From Paludibacteraceae bacterium (GTDB lineage Bacteria > Bacteroidota > Bacteroidia > Bacteroidales > Paludibacteraceae): a stretch of DNA of 64,000 bases. The notes below the pieces were generated by a model that saw nothing but the letters and a program-made list of their open reading frames with translations, did not search any database and had not been told where the DNA came from. Positions within the stretch are counted from its first letter, which is position 1. Every line of letters starts with the position of its first letter. The position numbers were made by a program, and so were the translations under genes. This document shows, piece after piece, positions 46,189 through 55,880 of this stretch. The stretch covers positions 43,552-107,551 of the forward strand of contig JAKSNP010000007.1 in the NCBI GenBank assembly GCA_024399655.1, read 5' to 3'.

Positions 46189-46549
46189 TTTATTTATAAA
46201 ATAAATACTATTTACCTGAATTTTATTCACAATCGGCCATCTGCCATACACGAACAGACAGGGTTGACCTGCGAATTTCCTGACGCGAAACCCGCTGTTG
46301 AAATATAATTCCGAATAGAAAAAAATCAGAAATCCGCATATCCGCCGGCAACCTATTTCCAGCACCTGCAATCACATTGTTTCCTCACCTTCCGCACTAT
46401 CTGACATACGTATTTTTCCCACCCTGCTTTATCGAGAGCTAAACGTAACATAAACGTAACATAAACGAAGGGTCACAAACCTTTGCACAGAGGCTGTCAA
46501 TCGCCCTCAATCGATATACGATGCCCGTTATTTTTTGCCACCAACAAAA
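46189..46549. other. Gene-free region between SRPBCC gene and a lipoprotein gene
   Basis: About 360 bp without a convincing gene. It contains the 11-bp triplet repeat and the 40-bp sequence shared with 6404-6443. The remainder (46189-46420) shows no repeat or recognised motif. Confidence 0.65.
46427..46470 (+). repeat. 40-bp dispersed sequence with three 11-bp units, inverted copy of the 6.4-kb element
   Basis: Positions 46427-46466 match the reverse complement of 6404-6443 with 39 of 40 identities (33 consecutive). Units of 11 bp are GCTAAACGTAA, CATAAACGTAA and CATAAACGAAG (46438-46470). The similarity stops abruptly on both sides. Confidence 0.88.
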
Positions 46550-47260
46550 TTATTGGATATGGTGTTTTTGACGGTATTTTTCGATACGCAGATTACAGAG
46601 ACGGATAGTATGTTCCATCTCGGCGATATCGGCCATCAGCCGGGCCAACTGATAAGTTTCGCTCAAGGCCTTTTTCTCGTCAGCCGTCAGATAATAAACG
46701 GCCTTACGGTCGCCTTTGGCCGTCACTTTGATGCGCTGGTCCTGATTGGATTCTATAAAACGCAGGATATTGATGGCATCGTCGCCTATTACCGACAGAA
46801 TTTCGTGAACCCCTTCCACTTCAAAAGAATGGTTTTGGCCTTCGGCCTCCACATACAAATCGTTGACCGACAGGTTGATATAATGTTGATGGATAGCCGC
46901 CGAACCGTAGAAATAACTTTGTACTGCCGTCTGGCGGTCATCGGATACATAGGCCTGCAAAAAACAACGTTGTGAATTGCTCGAAGTGGCCAGCAATTTA
47001 TGCACATAGTGCCCGTGATCCTCATAACTTTCGTTCTTCTCATAGCGGAAAGATTTCATCAGCGGTTCCACCTCCGGCATCAGCGTTTGCAGAAGCGAAT
47101 CGGCATAATGAAGCGTCTGTCCGGCCTGGATATATGCTAGACTGTCGCGTTCGTTTTTCTCCGCACGCATCTGTTCCACTTTGGATGGACGTTTGTGGCA
47201 GGAGGTGCATAGCACCAAAGCGGGCAGGAAGACCAAAATAAGCAGTTTTTGTATGTTCAT
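46550..47260 (-). CDS. Hypothetical lipoprotein
   Basis: 236 aa. Lipobox LCTSC with Cys21. The mature part begins with a charged helix (RPSKVEQMRAEKNERDSLAYIQAGQTLHYADSLLQTLMPEVEPLMKSF), then a beta-like middle (CFLQAYVSDDRQTAVQSYFYGSAAIHQHYINLSV) and a C-terminal coiled coil (about 185-230). No named family was recognised. A candidate -7 box TAACTTTG lies on the minus strand at 47316-47309 with only a poor -33 element. It is divergent from the abundant OmpA/TPR lipoprotein gene. Confidence 0.68.
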   Translation of the reverse strand: MNIQKLLILVFLPALVLCTSCHKRPSKVEQMRAEKNERDSLAYIQAGQTLHYADSLLQTLMPEVEPLMKSFRYEKNESYEDHGHYVHKLLATSSNSQRCFLQAYVSDDRQTAVQSYFYGSAAIHQHYINLSVNDLYVEAEGQNHSFEVEGVHEILSVIGDDAINILRFIESNQDQRIKVTAKGDRKAVYYLTADEKKALSETYQLARLMADIAEMEHTIRLCNLRIEKYRQKHHIQ

Positions 47261-47355
47261 TTTTCAGACAATTAGCGGGTTTCTTCTGTTTTTAGTTCAA
47301 AAACGCTGCAAAGTTACACAAAAATATTGAAAAAACGAAAAAAAAATGCGGGAAA

Positions 47356-47387
47356 TTTGCATGAAATAAAAAATTTTTGTACCTTTG
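47356..47387 (+). promoter_or_regulatory. Promoter of OmpA/TPR lipoprotein-mutL operon
   Basis: TTTG at 47356-47359, 20 bp, TACCTTTG at 47380-47387. The leader to the ATG at 47474 is about 80 nt. Confidence 0.8.
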
Positions 47388-47473
47388 CAGCCGATATGGT
47401 GTGTTTTGACCATAAATTCAGGCAAAGCAAGCATATAAAACATATAACAATTAATACAAATCAACTAACACGT

Positions 47474-49159
47474 ATGAAAAAAAGTTTCTTTTTTCTGACG
47501 ATGGCAGTAGCACTTTTGCTCTCGTCGTGTAATGAGCCGGTTCAGCCGGATCAGATTCAAGTGAATCCCAGCCCCCTGCAGGTGAAAGCAGGTCGTGTAA
47601 CCGCTGAGATGAAGGGTACCTTCCCCGAGAAGAAATTCGTAAGAAGAGGTGTCCTGGTAGTTACCCCCGTGTTGAAATACAACGGCAAGGAAATGGTGGG
47701 TGACCCTGTTACCTATGTAGGTGAAAAAGTAAAAGAAAACGGTAAAGTGGTTGACTACGCTAAAGGCGGTACCTACAGCCAATCCATCAACTTCCCCTAC
47801 GAAGAGGATATGGCCGTATGCGAACTCTATCTCCGCTTCGAAGCTCGCAAACGCAACAAAACTTATGATGTGCCCGACCTGAAGATTGCCGACGGTATCG
47901 TTACCACCGCCATGCTTGCTGACGCCAGCAACGTTCCCGGCCAAGTTACCGGCGACAAATTCCAACGCACCATCCAAGAGATGCAGGAAGCTGACATCAT
48001 GTTCCTTATTTCGCAATCCACTCTCCGTTCGTCCGAAACCGGCAGCCAAGCTGTAAAAGACCTCTGCAACGCCATCAAAGACGCTAACAACAACGAGAAG
48101 AAAGCCATCAACAACCTCGAGGTAGCCGGCTACGCCAGCCCCGATGGAGGTATGGAGCTCAACACTCGTCTGGCAGAAGAACGTCAAGCAAAAGCTCAAA
48201 AGTTCCTCCAGGACAACATGAAGAAGAACAAAGTGAAATCCGATATCCAGGCCAACATGACTTCTGAGGACTGGGAAGGTTTCCAAGCCGCTATGGAAAA
48301 CAGCAACATCCAGGACAAAGACCTCGTTCTCCGCGTCCTCTCGATGTATGAAGATCCCGAAGAGCGTGAAGCACAAATCAAAAACCTGAGCAACGTATAT
48401 CGCACCATCGCTGACGATGTTCTGCCCGCTCTGCGCCGCAGCCGTCTGATCCTGACCACCGATATCATCGGCCGTTCTGACGAAGAAATCACCGACGCTG
48501 TCAAGAACGATCCCGCTGCCCTCAATGTAGAAGAACTCCTCTACGCCGCCACCCTTACCAACAACCAGGCTGAGAAGATGGATATCTACAAACAGGTTAC
48601 CACCCAATTCCCCGACGACTATCGCGGATGGAACAACCTGGGTCTCTCCTATATGAAAGAAGGCAATGTGGCTGAAGCACGTCGCTGCTACACCAAAGCG
48701 CTGGAAATCGCTCCCGACAACGCTGATGTCAACTACAACGCCGCTATCGCCGCTATGGCTGACAACGATGTTGACAAAGCTCAACAATACCTCGGCAAAG
48801 CTGCCGGCACCAAGGGTGACCTCAACACCGCCATGGGTACTTATTACACCCAAACCGGTGACTACCAGAAAGCCAAAACCGCTTACGCTGAAAGCGCAAG
48901 CAACAACGCTGCCGTTCAACAGATCCTCAACGAGGATTATGCTGCCGCTCGCAAAACTTTGGCTGCCGTAGCTGAACCCGATGCTACCACCGCTTATCTG
49001 CAAGCTATCGTAGGTGCCCGCACCAACGACCGCGAAGCCGTTTACAGCAACCTCCGTACCGCTATCGAACGCAACGCCAAAATGAAAACTCGCGCTCAGA
49101 AAGATATCGAATTCTCGAAGTTCGCTGAAGACGAAACCTTCCAAAGCATCATTAAATAA
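47474..49159 (+). CDS. Large lipoprotein with OmpA-like and TPR regions
   Basis: 561 aa from the ATG at 47474, which follows the promoter and gives a lipoprotein signal peptide (lipobox LSSC, Cys19). A beta-rich N-terminal domain (about 25-190) precedes an OmpA-like segment (about 230-270, NNLEVAGYASPDGGMELNTRLAEERQAKAQKFL), where OmpA proteins bind peptidoglycan. TPR repeats occupy about 350-520 (DYRGWNNLGLSYMKEGNVAEARRCYTKALEIAPDNADVNYN). Codons are strongly biased to GCC, AAC, CTC and GAA relative to neighbours, suggesting very high expression. It resembles abundant surface lipoproteins of Bacteroidales; the exact role is unknown. Confidence 0.82.
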   Translation: MKKSFFFLTMAVALLLSSCNEPVQPDQIQVNPSPLQVKAGRVTAEMKGTFPEKKFVRRGVLVVTPVLKYNGKEMVGDPVTYVGEKVKENGKVVDYAKGGTYSQSINFPYEEDMAVCELYLRFEARKRNKTYDVPDLKIADGIVTTAMLADASNVPGQVTGDKFQRTIQEMQEADIMFLISQSTLRSSETGSQAVKDLCNAIKDANNNEKKAINNLEVAGYASPDGGMELNTRLAEERQAKAQKFLQDNMKKNKVKSDIQANMTSEDWEGFQAAMENSNIQDKDLVLRVLSMYEDPEEREAQIKNLSNVYRTIADDVLPALRRSRLILTTDIIGRSDEEITDAVKNDPAALNVEELLYAATLTNNQAEKMDIYKQVTTQFPDDYRGWNNLGLSYMKEGNVAEARRCYTKALEIAPDNADVNYNAAIAAMADNDVDKAQQYLGKAAGTKGDLNTAMGTYYTQTGDYQKAKTAYAESASNNAAVQQILNEDYAAARKTLAAVAEPDATTAYLQAIVGARTNDREAVYSNLRTAIERNAKMKTRAQKDIEFSKFAEDETFQSIIK

Positions 49160-49392
49160 TGTCTATTCTGTTCCCAAAGGTACAGAAACCCCGTGAATGG
49201 GACTACCGCCCCATTTACTATGATGAGGAAAAAGAGGCGCGCAAGCAAAAACTTGCGCGCCTTCATCACGGGTCGTTTCGTGAAGAACACGAGAAGAACA
49301 TGAGCACTCTCCAGCAGAAGAACAAATCCAAACTCGTCTTCTGGCTTGCTCTGCTCGGATTGGCTATACTGCTCTATCTCTTTCTTCGTTAA
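49159..49392 (+). CDS. Small single-span membrane protein
   Basis: 77 aa. Basic and charged N-terminal two thirds (PREWDYRPIYYDEEKEARKQKLARLHHG) and a C-terminal transmembrane helix (about 59-76, LVFWLALLGLAILLYLFL) ending in Arg. Its ATG overlaps the preceding stop (TAATG), so it is translationally coupled to the abundant lipoprotein, and mutL follows 15 bp later. Similar short proteins upstream of mutL occur in Bacteroidota with no known function. Confidence 0.75.
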   Translation: MSILFPKVQKPREWDYRPIYYDEEKEARKQKLARLHHGSFREEHEKNMSTLQQKNKSKLVFWLALLGLAILLYLFLR

Positions 49393-49407
49393 TCCGCTCC
49401 ACGCTCT

Positions 49408-51258
49408 ATGGATATAGTCCATCTGCTTCCTGATAATGTAGCCAACCAGATTGCCGCCGGCGAGGTGATTCAACGCCCCGCCTCGTGTCTGAAAGAACTG
49501 GTTGAAAATTCGCTTGACGCCGGCGCCACCCGTATAGATATAATCATACGCGATGCCGGCCGCACCCTGCTGCAAGTGATCGACAACGGCAGCGGCATGA
49601 GCGAAACGGATGCACGTATGGCCATGGAGCGACACGCTACATCCAAAATCCACGAGGCTGCTGACCTCTTCCGCCTTACTACCAACGGCTTCAGGGGAGA
49701 AGCCCTGGCATCCATCTGCGCCGTAGCTCAAATCGAAGTGCTTACACGTCGCGCGGAAGACGAAGTGGGCACCGTACTCGAAATCAGCGGTTCGGAAGTA
49801 ACACGGCAGGAACCCGCATCCTGCCCTGTTGGAACCAATTTCAAGGTGAAGAACCTCTTCTTCAATGTGCCCGTACGCCGCAAATTCTTGAAAACCGACC
49901 AGACCGAGATGCGCAATATCCTGCAGGAATTCTACCGGATCGTGCTGGTCTATCCCAAAGTGCAGTTCACACTCATCAGTCAGGATGAAATCATCTGGGA
50001 ACTGCCAGCCGGAACCGAAAAACAACGTATCGAACAGCTGTTCGGCCACGGCAACAAATCGTTCACCGGACAATTGGTGGACATAAAAGTGGATACCGAA
50101 ATCATATCCATACGCGGATTTGTAGGCAAACCCGAATCCGCCAACCGACAACCTCAACAATACTTCTTCGTGAACGGACGCTATATGAGGCATCCGTATT
50201 TCCACAAAGCGGTGATGAACGCCTATTCCGGCATGCTGACCGGAGACGCCACCCCCTCCTATTTCATCTATTTCGCACTCAATCCGTCGGCCATTGATGT
50301 CAACATCCACCCTACCAAAACCGAAATCAAATTTCAGGACGAACAGTTGATTTTCCCTATTCTGCTGGCTGCAGTACGCGAAGCGCTGGGCAAATTCAAT
50401 GTAGCCCCCTCGCTTGATTTTGACACGGAAGGTCGCATCGAAATGCCTGTTCACACATCCGCCACCGACACCAAACTGCATATCCCCGTCATTTCCAACG
50501 GAACCGACTATAATCCGTTCCACACCCGCAATACGGACTATCGCCCCTCGGTAAACAGCTATCCCGCTTCCGTATCCTCCCGATCCCTGCCGGAGCCACC
50601 GGCGGATTCAATAGCACCCCTATCGGCTGCAACCGATACGGTCAATCCTGCTCCGTCGATGGCCGAACCGCCTGCCCCCACTCTTTTTGATCCGGGACAA
50701 GCCACCGGCGAACCCCTGCAATATGCCCAACGATATATCATGCTGCCCGCTACGGGCGGATTGATGCTCATCGATCAGCATCGCGCGCATGCATGCGTAC
50801 TTTATTCTATTTATATGCAGCAGATTTCCATGCGACAGGGTACACGCCAGCAACTGCTTTTCCCCGATATCTGGGAAGTGAACCGCGACGATGCTCAACA
50901 CGTGCTGCAACTGATTGAAGACCTGAGTTACGTGGGCTTCGAACTGGAACAGATTTCGCCCAACGCATTTTCGATATCGGCCGTTCCTTCCCTGCTGAGC
51001 GGTAAAGACGCCACCGGCGCCTTGAAGCAGATTTTGGAACAGACGCAAGATTCCGAATCCATCCGTCAGCAATGGCAACAACGCATCGCATGGTCGTTGG
51101 CCAAAGCATCGGCTATCACGGCCAAAACCATGACCCAACACGAGATGCAGAACCTGCTTGACCAGCTTTGGAAACTGCCTTCCTACCACTACACACCCGA
51201 CGGGCAAACCGTAGTGACGATGCTGACAGATGAGGAAATAATACGACGTTTTAGATAA
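49408..51258 (+). CDS. mutL: DNA mismatch repair protein MutL
   Basis: 616 aa. The N-terminal GHKL ATPase has [22 protein letters not shown] and [13 protein letters not shown] Pro/Ser-rich linker (about 345-430) leads to the C-terminal dimerisation domain. The position of the endonuclease motif DQHA(x)2E(x)4E reads [12 protein letters not shown], so both glutamates are replaced, and the second metal motif near the end reads YTPDGQTVV. This suggests a non-nicking MutL, more like the E. coli type even though no Dam/MutH is known here. Otherwise complete. Confidence 0.95.
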   Translation: MDIVHLLPDNVANQIAAGEVIQRPASCLKELVENSLDAGATRIDIIIRDAGRTLLQVIDNGSGMSETDARMAMERHATSKIHEAADLFRLTTNGFRGEALASICAVAQIEVLTRRAEDEVGTVLEISGSEVTRQEPASCPVGTNFKVKNLFFNVPVRRKFLKTDQTEMRNILQEFYRIVLVYPKVQFTLISQDEIIWELPAGTEKQRIEQLFGHGNKSFTGQLVDIKVDTEIISIRGFVGKPESANRQPQQYFFVNGRYMRHPYFHKAVMNAYSGMLTGDATPSYFIYFALNPSAIDVNIHPTKTEIKFQDEQLIFPILLAAVREALGKFNVAPSLDFDTEGRIEMPVHTSATDTKLHIPVISNGTDYNPFHTRNTDYRPSVNSYPASVSSRSLPEPPADSIAPLSAATDTVNPAPSMAEPPAPTLFDPGQATGEPLQYAQRYIMLPATGGLMLIDQHRAHACVLYSIYMQQISMRQGTRQQLLFPDIWEVNRDDAQHVLQLIEDLSYVGFELEQISPNAFSISAVPSLLSGKDATGALKQILEQTQDSESIRQQWQQRIAWSLAKASAITAKTMTQHEMQNLLDQLWKLPSYHYTPDGQTVVTMLTDEEIIRRFR

Positions 51259-51303
51259 AAATGATGTTTTTTATTTATTTCTTCCACAATTTACGGTCAA
51301 AAA

Positions 51304-51335
51304 TTTGCATATTCCAAAAAAAAGTTGTTACTTTG
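51304..51335 (+). promoter_or_regulatory. acpP-fabF promoter
   Basis: TTTG at 51304-51307, 20 bp, TTACTTTG at 51328-51335 (one mismatch from TAnnTTTG). Leader about 60 nt. Confidence 0.7.
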
Positions 51336-51397
51336 CACTCGATTTTGTAAAGTGGGTGGATAAGAACAGAAACAATAACTTAAATATTCAAACAATT

Positions 51398-51634
51398 ATG
51401 TCAGAAATTGAACAAAAAGTAAGAGCTATTATCGTGGATAAGCTTGGCGTGGAAGAATCACAGGTTACTTTGGAAGCCGGTTTTGCGGCTGACCTGAATG
51501 CTGATTCGTTGGATACCGTTGAGTTGATTATGGATTTCGAGAAAGAGTTCACGATCACCATTCCTGATGAGGATACCCAGAAGATTGTGACTGTAGGTGA
51601 TGCAGTGGCTTATATCGAAAAAGCGCTTGCTTAA
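51398..51634 (+). CDS. acpP: Acyl carrier protein
   Basis: 78 aa, highly acidic four-helix protein. The phosphopantetheine attachment Ser37 lies in [13 protein letters not shown]. The start [18 protein letters not shown] is standard, and the frame's upstream extension is rejected because it covers the promoter. It carries growing fatty acyl chains. A hairpin (TACGAGTC/GACTCGTA, 51661-51695) separates it from fabF without a T tract, which may tune the higher expression of acpP over fabF. Confidence 0.97.
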   Translation: MSEIEQKVRAIIVDKLGVEESQVTLEAGFAADLNADSLDTVELIMDFEKEFTITIPDEDTQKIVTVGDAVAYIEKALA

Positions 51635-51660
51635 ATCAGAATCAGAACTGAATTAACCCA

Positions 51661-51695
51661 TACGAGTCTGCGGCAATATTGATCGTGGACTCGTA
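51661..51695 (+). other. Hairpin between acpP and fabF
   Basis: Stem TACGAGTC (51661-51668) / GACTCGTA (51688-51695), 19-nt loop, no following T run. It could protect the acpP 3' end after processing or attenuate fabF transcription. Confidence 0.55.
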
Positions 51696-51724
51696 CGTTG
51701 TAAATATCAATATACATATATAAT

Positions 51725-52984
51725 ATGGAACTGAAGCGAGTAGTGGTGACGGGGTTAGGAGCAATCACTCCCCTGGGTCACAACGTGCCGGACACCTGGC
51801 AAGCTATGATCGACGGGATTAGCGGGATAGATGAAATCAAGGGATTTGATGCCACGCTATTCAAAACGCATTTCGCAGCAGAGGTGAAAGATTGGGATAT
51901 CCAATCGATGCTTGACCGCAAAGAAGCGCGCAAGATGGACCGTTATGCCCAATTTGCCGTATGGAGTGCGCGTGAAGCCCTGCAGGACGCGGCACTTGAT
52001 CTGGATAAGGAAGACCGTGAACGCATCGGCGTGATTTGGGGAACCGGAATGGGCGGATTGATCGCATTTGAAGAGGACTCGATGGGTTATGCACGCGGCG
52101 ACGGAACTCCACGCTTCAATCCCTTCTATATTCCCAAAAGCATCACCAATATGGGTGCAGGCCATATATCGCTGGTGTTCGGATTGAAAGGTCCGAACTA
52201 CGCCACCACTTCGGCCTGCTCCAGTTCGGGTCACGCCATAGCAGCTGCCTTTGATGCCATCCGCTTGGGGCGTGCTTCCGTGATACTCACCGGCGGCAGC
52301 GATGCCGACGTCACTTATTCGGGCATCGGAGGATTCAACTCCCTGCGCGCCATTTCCACCCGCAACGACAGTCCCTCATCCGCATCACGCCCCTTCTCCG
52401 CATCACGCGACGGATTTGTATTGGGTGAAGGCGGGGGATGCCTTATATTGGAAGAATATCAACACGCCGTCGATCGCGGCGCCAAGATCTACGCCGAAAT
52501 GGCAGGTGCCGGATTAAATGCCGACGCCTACCACATGACGGCTCCCGATCCGGAAGGTAAAGGGGCTGCCGCAGCCATGCGCCTGGCCTTGCAGGACGCT
52601 TGCCTTACGCCGGCCGACATCGACTATATCAACGCACACGGCACCAGTACCCCCTTGGGCGATGTGGCCGAAGTGAAAGCCATTCAGCAGGTGTGGGGCG
52701 AAGATGCCTACCGGCTCAATATATCTTCCACCAAATCAATGACGGGTCACCTGCTGGGAGCCACCGGAGCGGTGGAAGCCATAGCCTCCGTACTGGCCGT
52801 AAAGAACGATATAGTGCCCCCCACTATCAGCCATGCTGCAGACGATGAGGACCCCGCTATCGACTATCGACTCAATTTCACCTTCAATCAGGCGCAAAAA
52901 CGAAAAGTTCGCGCCGCCATGTCGAATACCTTCGGCTTCGGCGGACACAACGCCTGCCTGATTTTCCGCAAATTTACCGACTAA
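51725..52984 (+). CDS. fabF: 3-oxoacyl-[acyl-carrier-protein] synthase II (FabF)
   Basis: 419 aa thiolase-fold condensing enzyme. The Cys-His-His triad is in [22 protein letters not shown] and [13 protein letters not shown]. The start [15 protein letters not shown] is typical. It elongates acyl-ACP with malonyl-ACP. It follows acpP by 90 bp, the usual acpP-fabF pairing; rnc often follows in Bacteroidota, but asd follows here instead. Confidence 0.96.
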   Translation: MELKRVVVTGLGAITPLGHNVPDTWQAMIDGISGIDEIKGFDATLFKTHFAAEVKDWDIQSMLDRKEARKMDRYAQFAVWSAREALQDAALDLDKEDRERIGVIWGTGMGGLIAFEEDSMGYARGDGTPRFNPFYIPKSITNMGAGHISLVFGLKGPNYATTSACSSSGHAIAAAFDAIRLGRASVILTGGSDADVTYSGIGGFNSLRAISTRNDSPSSASRPFSASRDGFVLGEGGGCLILEEYQHAVDRGAKIYAEMAGAGLNADAYHMTAPDPEGKGAAAAMRLALQDACLTPADIDYINAHGTSTPLGDVAEVKAIQQVWGEDAYRLNISSTKSMTGHLLGATGAVEAIASVLAVKNDIVPPTISHAADDEDPAIDYRLNFTFNQAQKRKVRAAMSNTFGFGGHNACLIFRKFTD

Positions 52985-53007
52985 CCCTCCAAAAACATCC
53001 TTGCCGT

Positions 53008-54009
53008 ATGAAAATAGCTATCGTAGGAGCGTCAGGAGCAGTAGGTCAGGAACTACTGCTCACCTTGGCTCAACGCCGTTTCCCTGTCACCGAATTGCGT
53101 CTTTTCGGCTCTGCCCGCAGCGCGGGACGCACCTATCAATGGATGGATCGCAGCCTCGTAGTGGAGCAACTGCAACATGGTGACCAATTCCGCGATATAG
53201 ACATAGCTTTTGTATCGGCAGGAGGAGATGTAAGTCGCGAATACGCCGACGATATCACCCGCTACGGAGCCGTGATGATCGATAATTCGTCCGCCTTCCG
53301 CATGGATAAGGATGTGCCTCTGGTGATACCCGAAATCAATCCGGAAGATGCACAATCCGCACCGCGACGCATCATCGCCAATCCCAATTGCTCCACCATC
53401 GTCATGGCGTTGCCCCTGTGGGCTATCCACCGTATCAGTCCGATCCGCCGCATCCACGTCAGCACCTATCAGGCTGCATCCGGAGCCGGCGCTCAAGCCA
53501 TGCAGGAACTGCAGGATCAATACGCCGCCATCGCCCGTGGCGAAAGCGAGGTGAAAGTGGAGAAATTCGCCTACCAGTTAGCCTATAATCTGATTCCTCA
53601 TATCGATGTATTCACCGACAACGATTATACCCGCGAGGAGATGAAGATGCACAACGAAACCCGCAAGATTTTTCATGCCGACCTCAGCGTGTCGGCCACA
53701 TGCGTCCGTGTTCCTTCACTCCGTTGCCATTCGGAATCGGTGTGGGTGGAAACCGAGCAACCCGTCACTCCCGAGCAGGCCCGTGAAGCCATCCGCCGTA
53801 TGCAGGGCTGCAGCATCCTGGATAATCCGGCGGCCAAAGAATACCCGATGCCCCTTTTCCTGAGCGGTAAGGACGACGTGTACGTAGGCCGCATCCGTCA
53901 GGATCTTACCCATCCCTGCGGAATCACCTTCTTCTGCGTGAGCGACCAGATCCGCAAAGGAGCGGCCCTCAATGCCGTACAGATTGCAGAAACCCTGTTG
54001 AAGAAATAA
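53008..54009 (+). CDS. asd: Aspartate-semialdehyde dehydrogenase
   Basis: 333 aa. The N-terminal GASGAVGQ nucleotide-binding loop (7-14) is followed by active-site Cys128 in [13 protein letters not shown], and HSESVWVE near residue 240 contributes the substrate-binding region. It makes the branch-point precursor for lysine, diaminopimelate, threonine and methionine. It starts 23 bp after fabF and is followed 3 bp later by the U32 gene. Codon bias is GC-richer than earlier genes. Confidence 0.96.
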   Translation: MKIAIVGASGAVGQELLLTLAQRRFPVTELRLFGSARSAGRTYQWMDRSLVVEQLQHGDQFRDIDIAFVSAGGDVSREYADDITRYGAVMIDNSSAFRMDKDVPLVIPEINPEDAQSAPRRIIANPNCSTIVMALPLWAIHRISPIRRIHVSTYQAASGAGAQAMQELQDQYAAIARGESEVKVEKFAYQLAYNLIPHIDVFTDNDYTREEMKMHNETRKIFHADLSVSATCVRVPSLRCHSESVWVETEQPVTPEQAREAIRRMQGCSILDNPAAKEYPMPLFLSGKDDVYVGRIRQDLTHPCGITFFCVSDQIRKGAALNAVQIAETLLKK

Positions 54010-54012
54010 ACA

Positions 54013-55275
54013 ATGCCAAACGATATCGAAATTATGGCCCCTGTGGGCTGCTGGGAAAGTCTCAGCGCCGCCATCCAAGCCGGAGCCACCAGCGTCTACT
54101 TCGGCATCGAGCACCTGAATATGCGTGCCCGCTCGTCCGCCAATTTCACCACCGACGACCTCCACAAGATAGTGGATATATGCCGTGAAGCGGGTGTAAA
54201 AACCTACCTCACCCTCAATACGGTGATGTATCCCGAAGACCTGCCTTTGATGCGCGAGATAGTGGATCATGCCAAATCGGCCGGACTGGATGCCATCATA
54301 GCCAGCGACATAGCTGTGCTTGAATACGCCCACTCTACGGGCGTGGAGGTGCATCTTAGCACCCAACTCAATATAGCCAATACCGAAGCCCTCAAGTTCT
54401 ACGCCCGCTATGCGGATGTGGTAGTGCTGGCCAGGGAATTGAATATGGAGCAGGTGGCGTCTATTCATCGTGACATTCTGGAGCAGGATATACGCGGTCC
54501 GAAGGGAGAACTCATCCGCATCGAGATGTTCTGCCACGGAGCCCTCTGCATGGCCGTAAGCGGCAAATGCTACCTCAGTCTCAACAACCTGGGCGCCAGC
54601 GCCAATCGCGGAGCTTGCATGCAGGTTTGCCGCAGAGGATATATAGTGAAGGATAAAGAAAGCGATCTGGAACTGGAGGTGGACAACCAATATATCATGT
54701 CGCCCAAGGACCTGAAGACCATCCATTTCCTCAATCGGATGCTGGATGCGGGCGTAAGGGTGCTGAAGATAGAAGGCCGCGCCCGCGGAGCCGAATACGT
54801 GCAGACTGTGGTTACCTGCTACAAGGAAGCCGTTAGCGCCTGGCAACGGGGCGAATACGCCACACCCGCCATCGAAAGCCGGATTGAGGATTGGAACAAC
54901 CGCCTGGCCACCGTATTCAACCGCGGTTTCTGGGACGGCTACTACCAAGGTCAACGCCTGGGCGAATGGACCCACCGATACGGCAGCCGCGCCACCCGCA
55001 AAAAAGTGTATGTGGGACGATGCACCAACGTGTTCAAAAAACTGAGCGTAGCCGAATTCTATATCGAAGCGGTAGAGCAGTTGAAAGAAGGGGACGATTT
55101 GCTGATTACGGGCGAAACTACGGGCGTTCTGCAGCTTCCCGCCCACGAGATGCATAATGCCAAAGGCGACCCCACCGAAGTGGCTAGGAAAGGCGAATTT
55201 TTCAGTCTGAAAACCGAACAACCCGTTCATCGCGGCGACCGCCTTTTCCTTTGGCAGGAGCAGGAAGACAATTGA
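54013..55275 (+). CDS. U32-family peptidase-like protein (tRNA hydroxylation, TrhP/RlhA group)
   Basis: 420 aa. Start EIMAPVGCWESLSAAIQAGATSVYFG matches the U32 pattern (PAG..E....A..gGAD.vY.G). The four iron-sulfur cysteines typical of the family are in CHGALCMAVSGKCYLS and NRGACMQVCRRGY. KDLKTIHFLNRMLDAGVRVLKIEGRARGAEYV is the second signature, and a C-terminal domain (about 340-420) is present. U32 relatives (TrhP, RlhA, UbiU/V) hydroxylate RNA or ubiquinone rather than cleave peptides; the substrate here is not assigned. Ends the fabF-asd run. Confidence 0.88.
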   Translation: MPNDIEIMAPVGCWESLSAAIQAGATSVYFGIEHLNMRARSSANFTTDDLHKIVDICREAGVKTYLTLNTVMYPEDLPLMREIVDHAKSAGLDAIIASDIAVLEYAHSTGVEVHLSTQLNIANTEALKFYARYADVVVLARELNMEQVASIHRDILEQDIRGPKGELIRIEMFCHGALCMAVSGKCYLSLNNLGASANRGACMQVCRRGYIVKDKESDLELEVDNQYIMSPKDLKTIHFLNRMLDAGVRVLKIEGRARGAEYVQTVVTCYKEAVSAWQRGEYATPAIESRIEDWNNRLATVFNRGFWDGYYQGQRLGEWTHRYGSRATRKKVYVGRCTNVFKKLSVAEFYIEAVEQLKEGDDLLITGETTGVLQLPAHEMHNAKGDPTEVARKGEFFSLKTEQPVHRGDRLFLWQEQEDN

Positions 55276-55372
55276 CGAAAGCCATGCCCCGTTGCGGCAA
55301 CTGATTGAATTATTGAATTATTGACTGATTGATTTAACATATGACTTGACAGGCTATCAATCAACAATCACC

Positions 55373-55403
55373 AATAAACAATAAACAATAAACAATAAAC
55401 AAT
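55373..55403 (+). repeat. (AATAAAC)4 heptamer tandem repeat
   Basis: Four perfect AATAAAC units plus AAT at 55373-55403, between the U32 gene and the ssrA terminator. The preceding 55303-55335 is a low-complexity TTGAATT/ATTGACTG stretch similar to 63745-63774. Confidence 0.85.
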
Positions 55404-55406
55404 ATC

Positions 55407-55435
55407 AAAAGCGCTTGGATTCACCAAGCGCTTTT
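55407..55435. terminator. Bidirectional terminator of the U32 gene and ssrA
   Basis: Stem AAAAGCGCTTGG (55407-55418) / CCAAGCGCTTTT (55424-55435) with an ATTCA loop; A and T runs flank both arms, so it works in either direction between convergent transcripts. Confidence 0.9.
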
Positions 55436-55446
55436 GACTCTTAAGG

Positions 55447-55838
55447 GGTGGAGATAGCGGGATTCGAACCCGCGTCCAAACAGGGAACACATAAGCTTTC
55501 TACATGCTTATTTCGGCCTTCATTTTCGTCCGATAGCAAGACCCGAACCACCTACTACCGGCTTATCTGTTAAACTTTCATTGCTGCATCACAGCCTACA
55601 GCAACTAACTTCACCATTTCCGCGCCACTATATCCATTCAGCCGTGAAGTTTGGCTTGGAGTGACGTCTCGTCCCAACGCCTTGCATCGGGAAAAAGCGA
55701 TCCTACTATGCTTCAGATCAAGCAGCGAGAGCTACATTGTTGTTGCCAGTTATTGGTTTGGATAAGGATTAACGAGCGTTACCCGTGCTCGACATGCTTA
55801 CTTATCCATCCTGCCTGCTGTCAAAACCATCTATCCCC
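55447..55838 (-). ncRNA. ssrA: tmRNA (ssrA)
   Basis: About 392 nt. The tRNA-like acceptor stem pairs GGGGATA (55838-55832) with TATCTCC (55456-55450). The T arm carries GGTTCGAATCC next to the 3' end, and CCA is only partly encoded (ACC). The tag reading frame at 55747-55718 is GGC AAC AAC AAT GTA GCT CTC GCT GCT TGA, giving GNNNVALAA after the charged alanine. The ALAA end is the ClpXP-recognised degron type. It rescues stalled ribosomes. One-piece, not permuted. Promoter and terminator are both recognisable. Confidence 0.96.
55718..55747 (-). other. tmRNA proteolysis-tag reading frame (GNNNVALAA)
   Basis: The resume codon is GGC at 55747-55745 and the stop is TGA at 55720-55718. The nine-residue tag resembles the GENNYALAA type reported for Bacteroidales, with Asn-Asn-Val in place of Glu-Asn/Tyr positions. 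Confidence 0.8.
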
Positions 55839-55848
55839 TTTCAGGCTG

Positions 55849-55880
55849 CAAAAGTACAACCTTTTTTTGATATAACCAAA
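55849..55880 (-). promoter_or_regulatory. ssrA promoter
   Basis: Minus-strand TTTG (55880-55877), 20 bp, TACTTTTG (55856-55849). The mature 5' end at 55838 is 10 nt downstream of the -7 box. Confidence 0.8.

Noticed and set aside
47465-49144. 559-aa antisense open frame opposite the OmpA/TPR lipoprotein
   Set aside because: The real gene has a signal peptide, promoter and domain matches on the plus strand; the antisense frame results from its strong codon bias and has no family features.
49096-50523. 475-aa minus-strand open frame opposite mutL
   Set aside because: MutL motifs are complete on the plus strand; the antisense product shows no recognisable domain and no promoter.
53716-55230. 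504-aa minus-strand open frame opposite asd and the U32 gene
   Set aside because: Both plus-strand genes have clear catalytic motifs; the antisense frame crosses their boundary, as expected for a shadow frame in biased codons.
55651-55875. 74-aa open frame over the ssrA gene
   Set aside because: The region is fully explained by tmRNA acceptor stem, tag and T arm.
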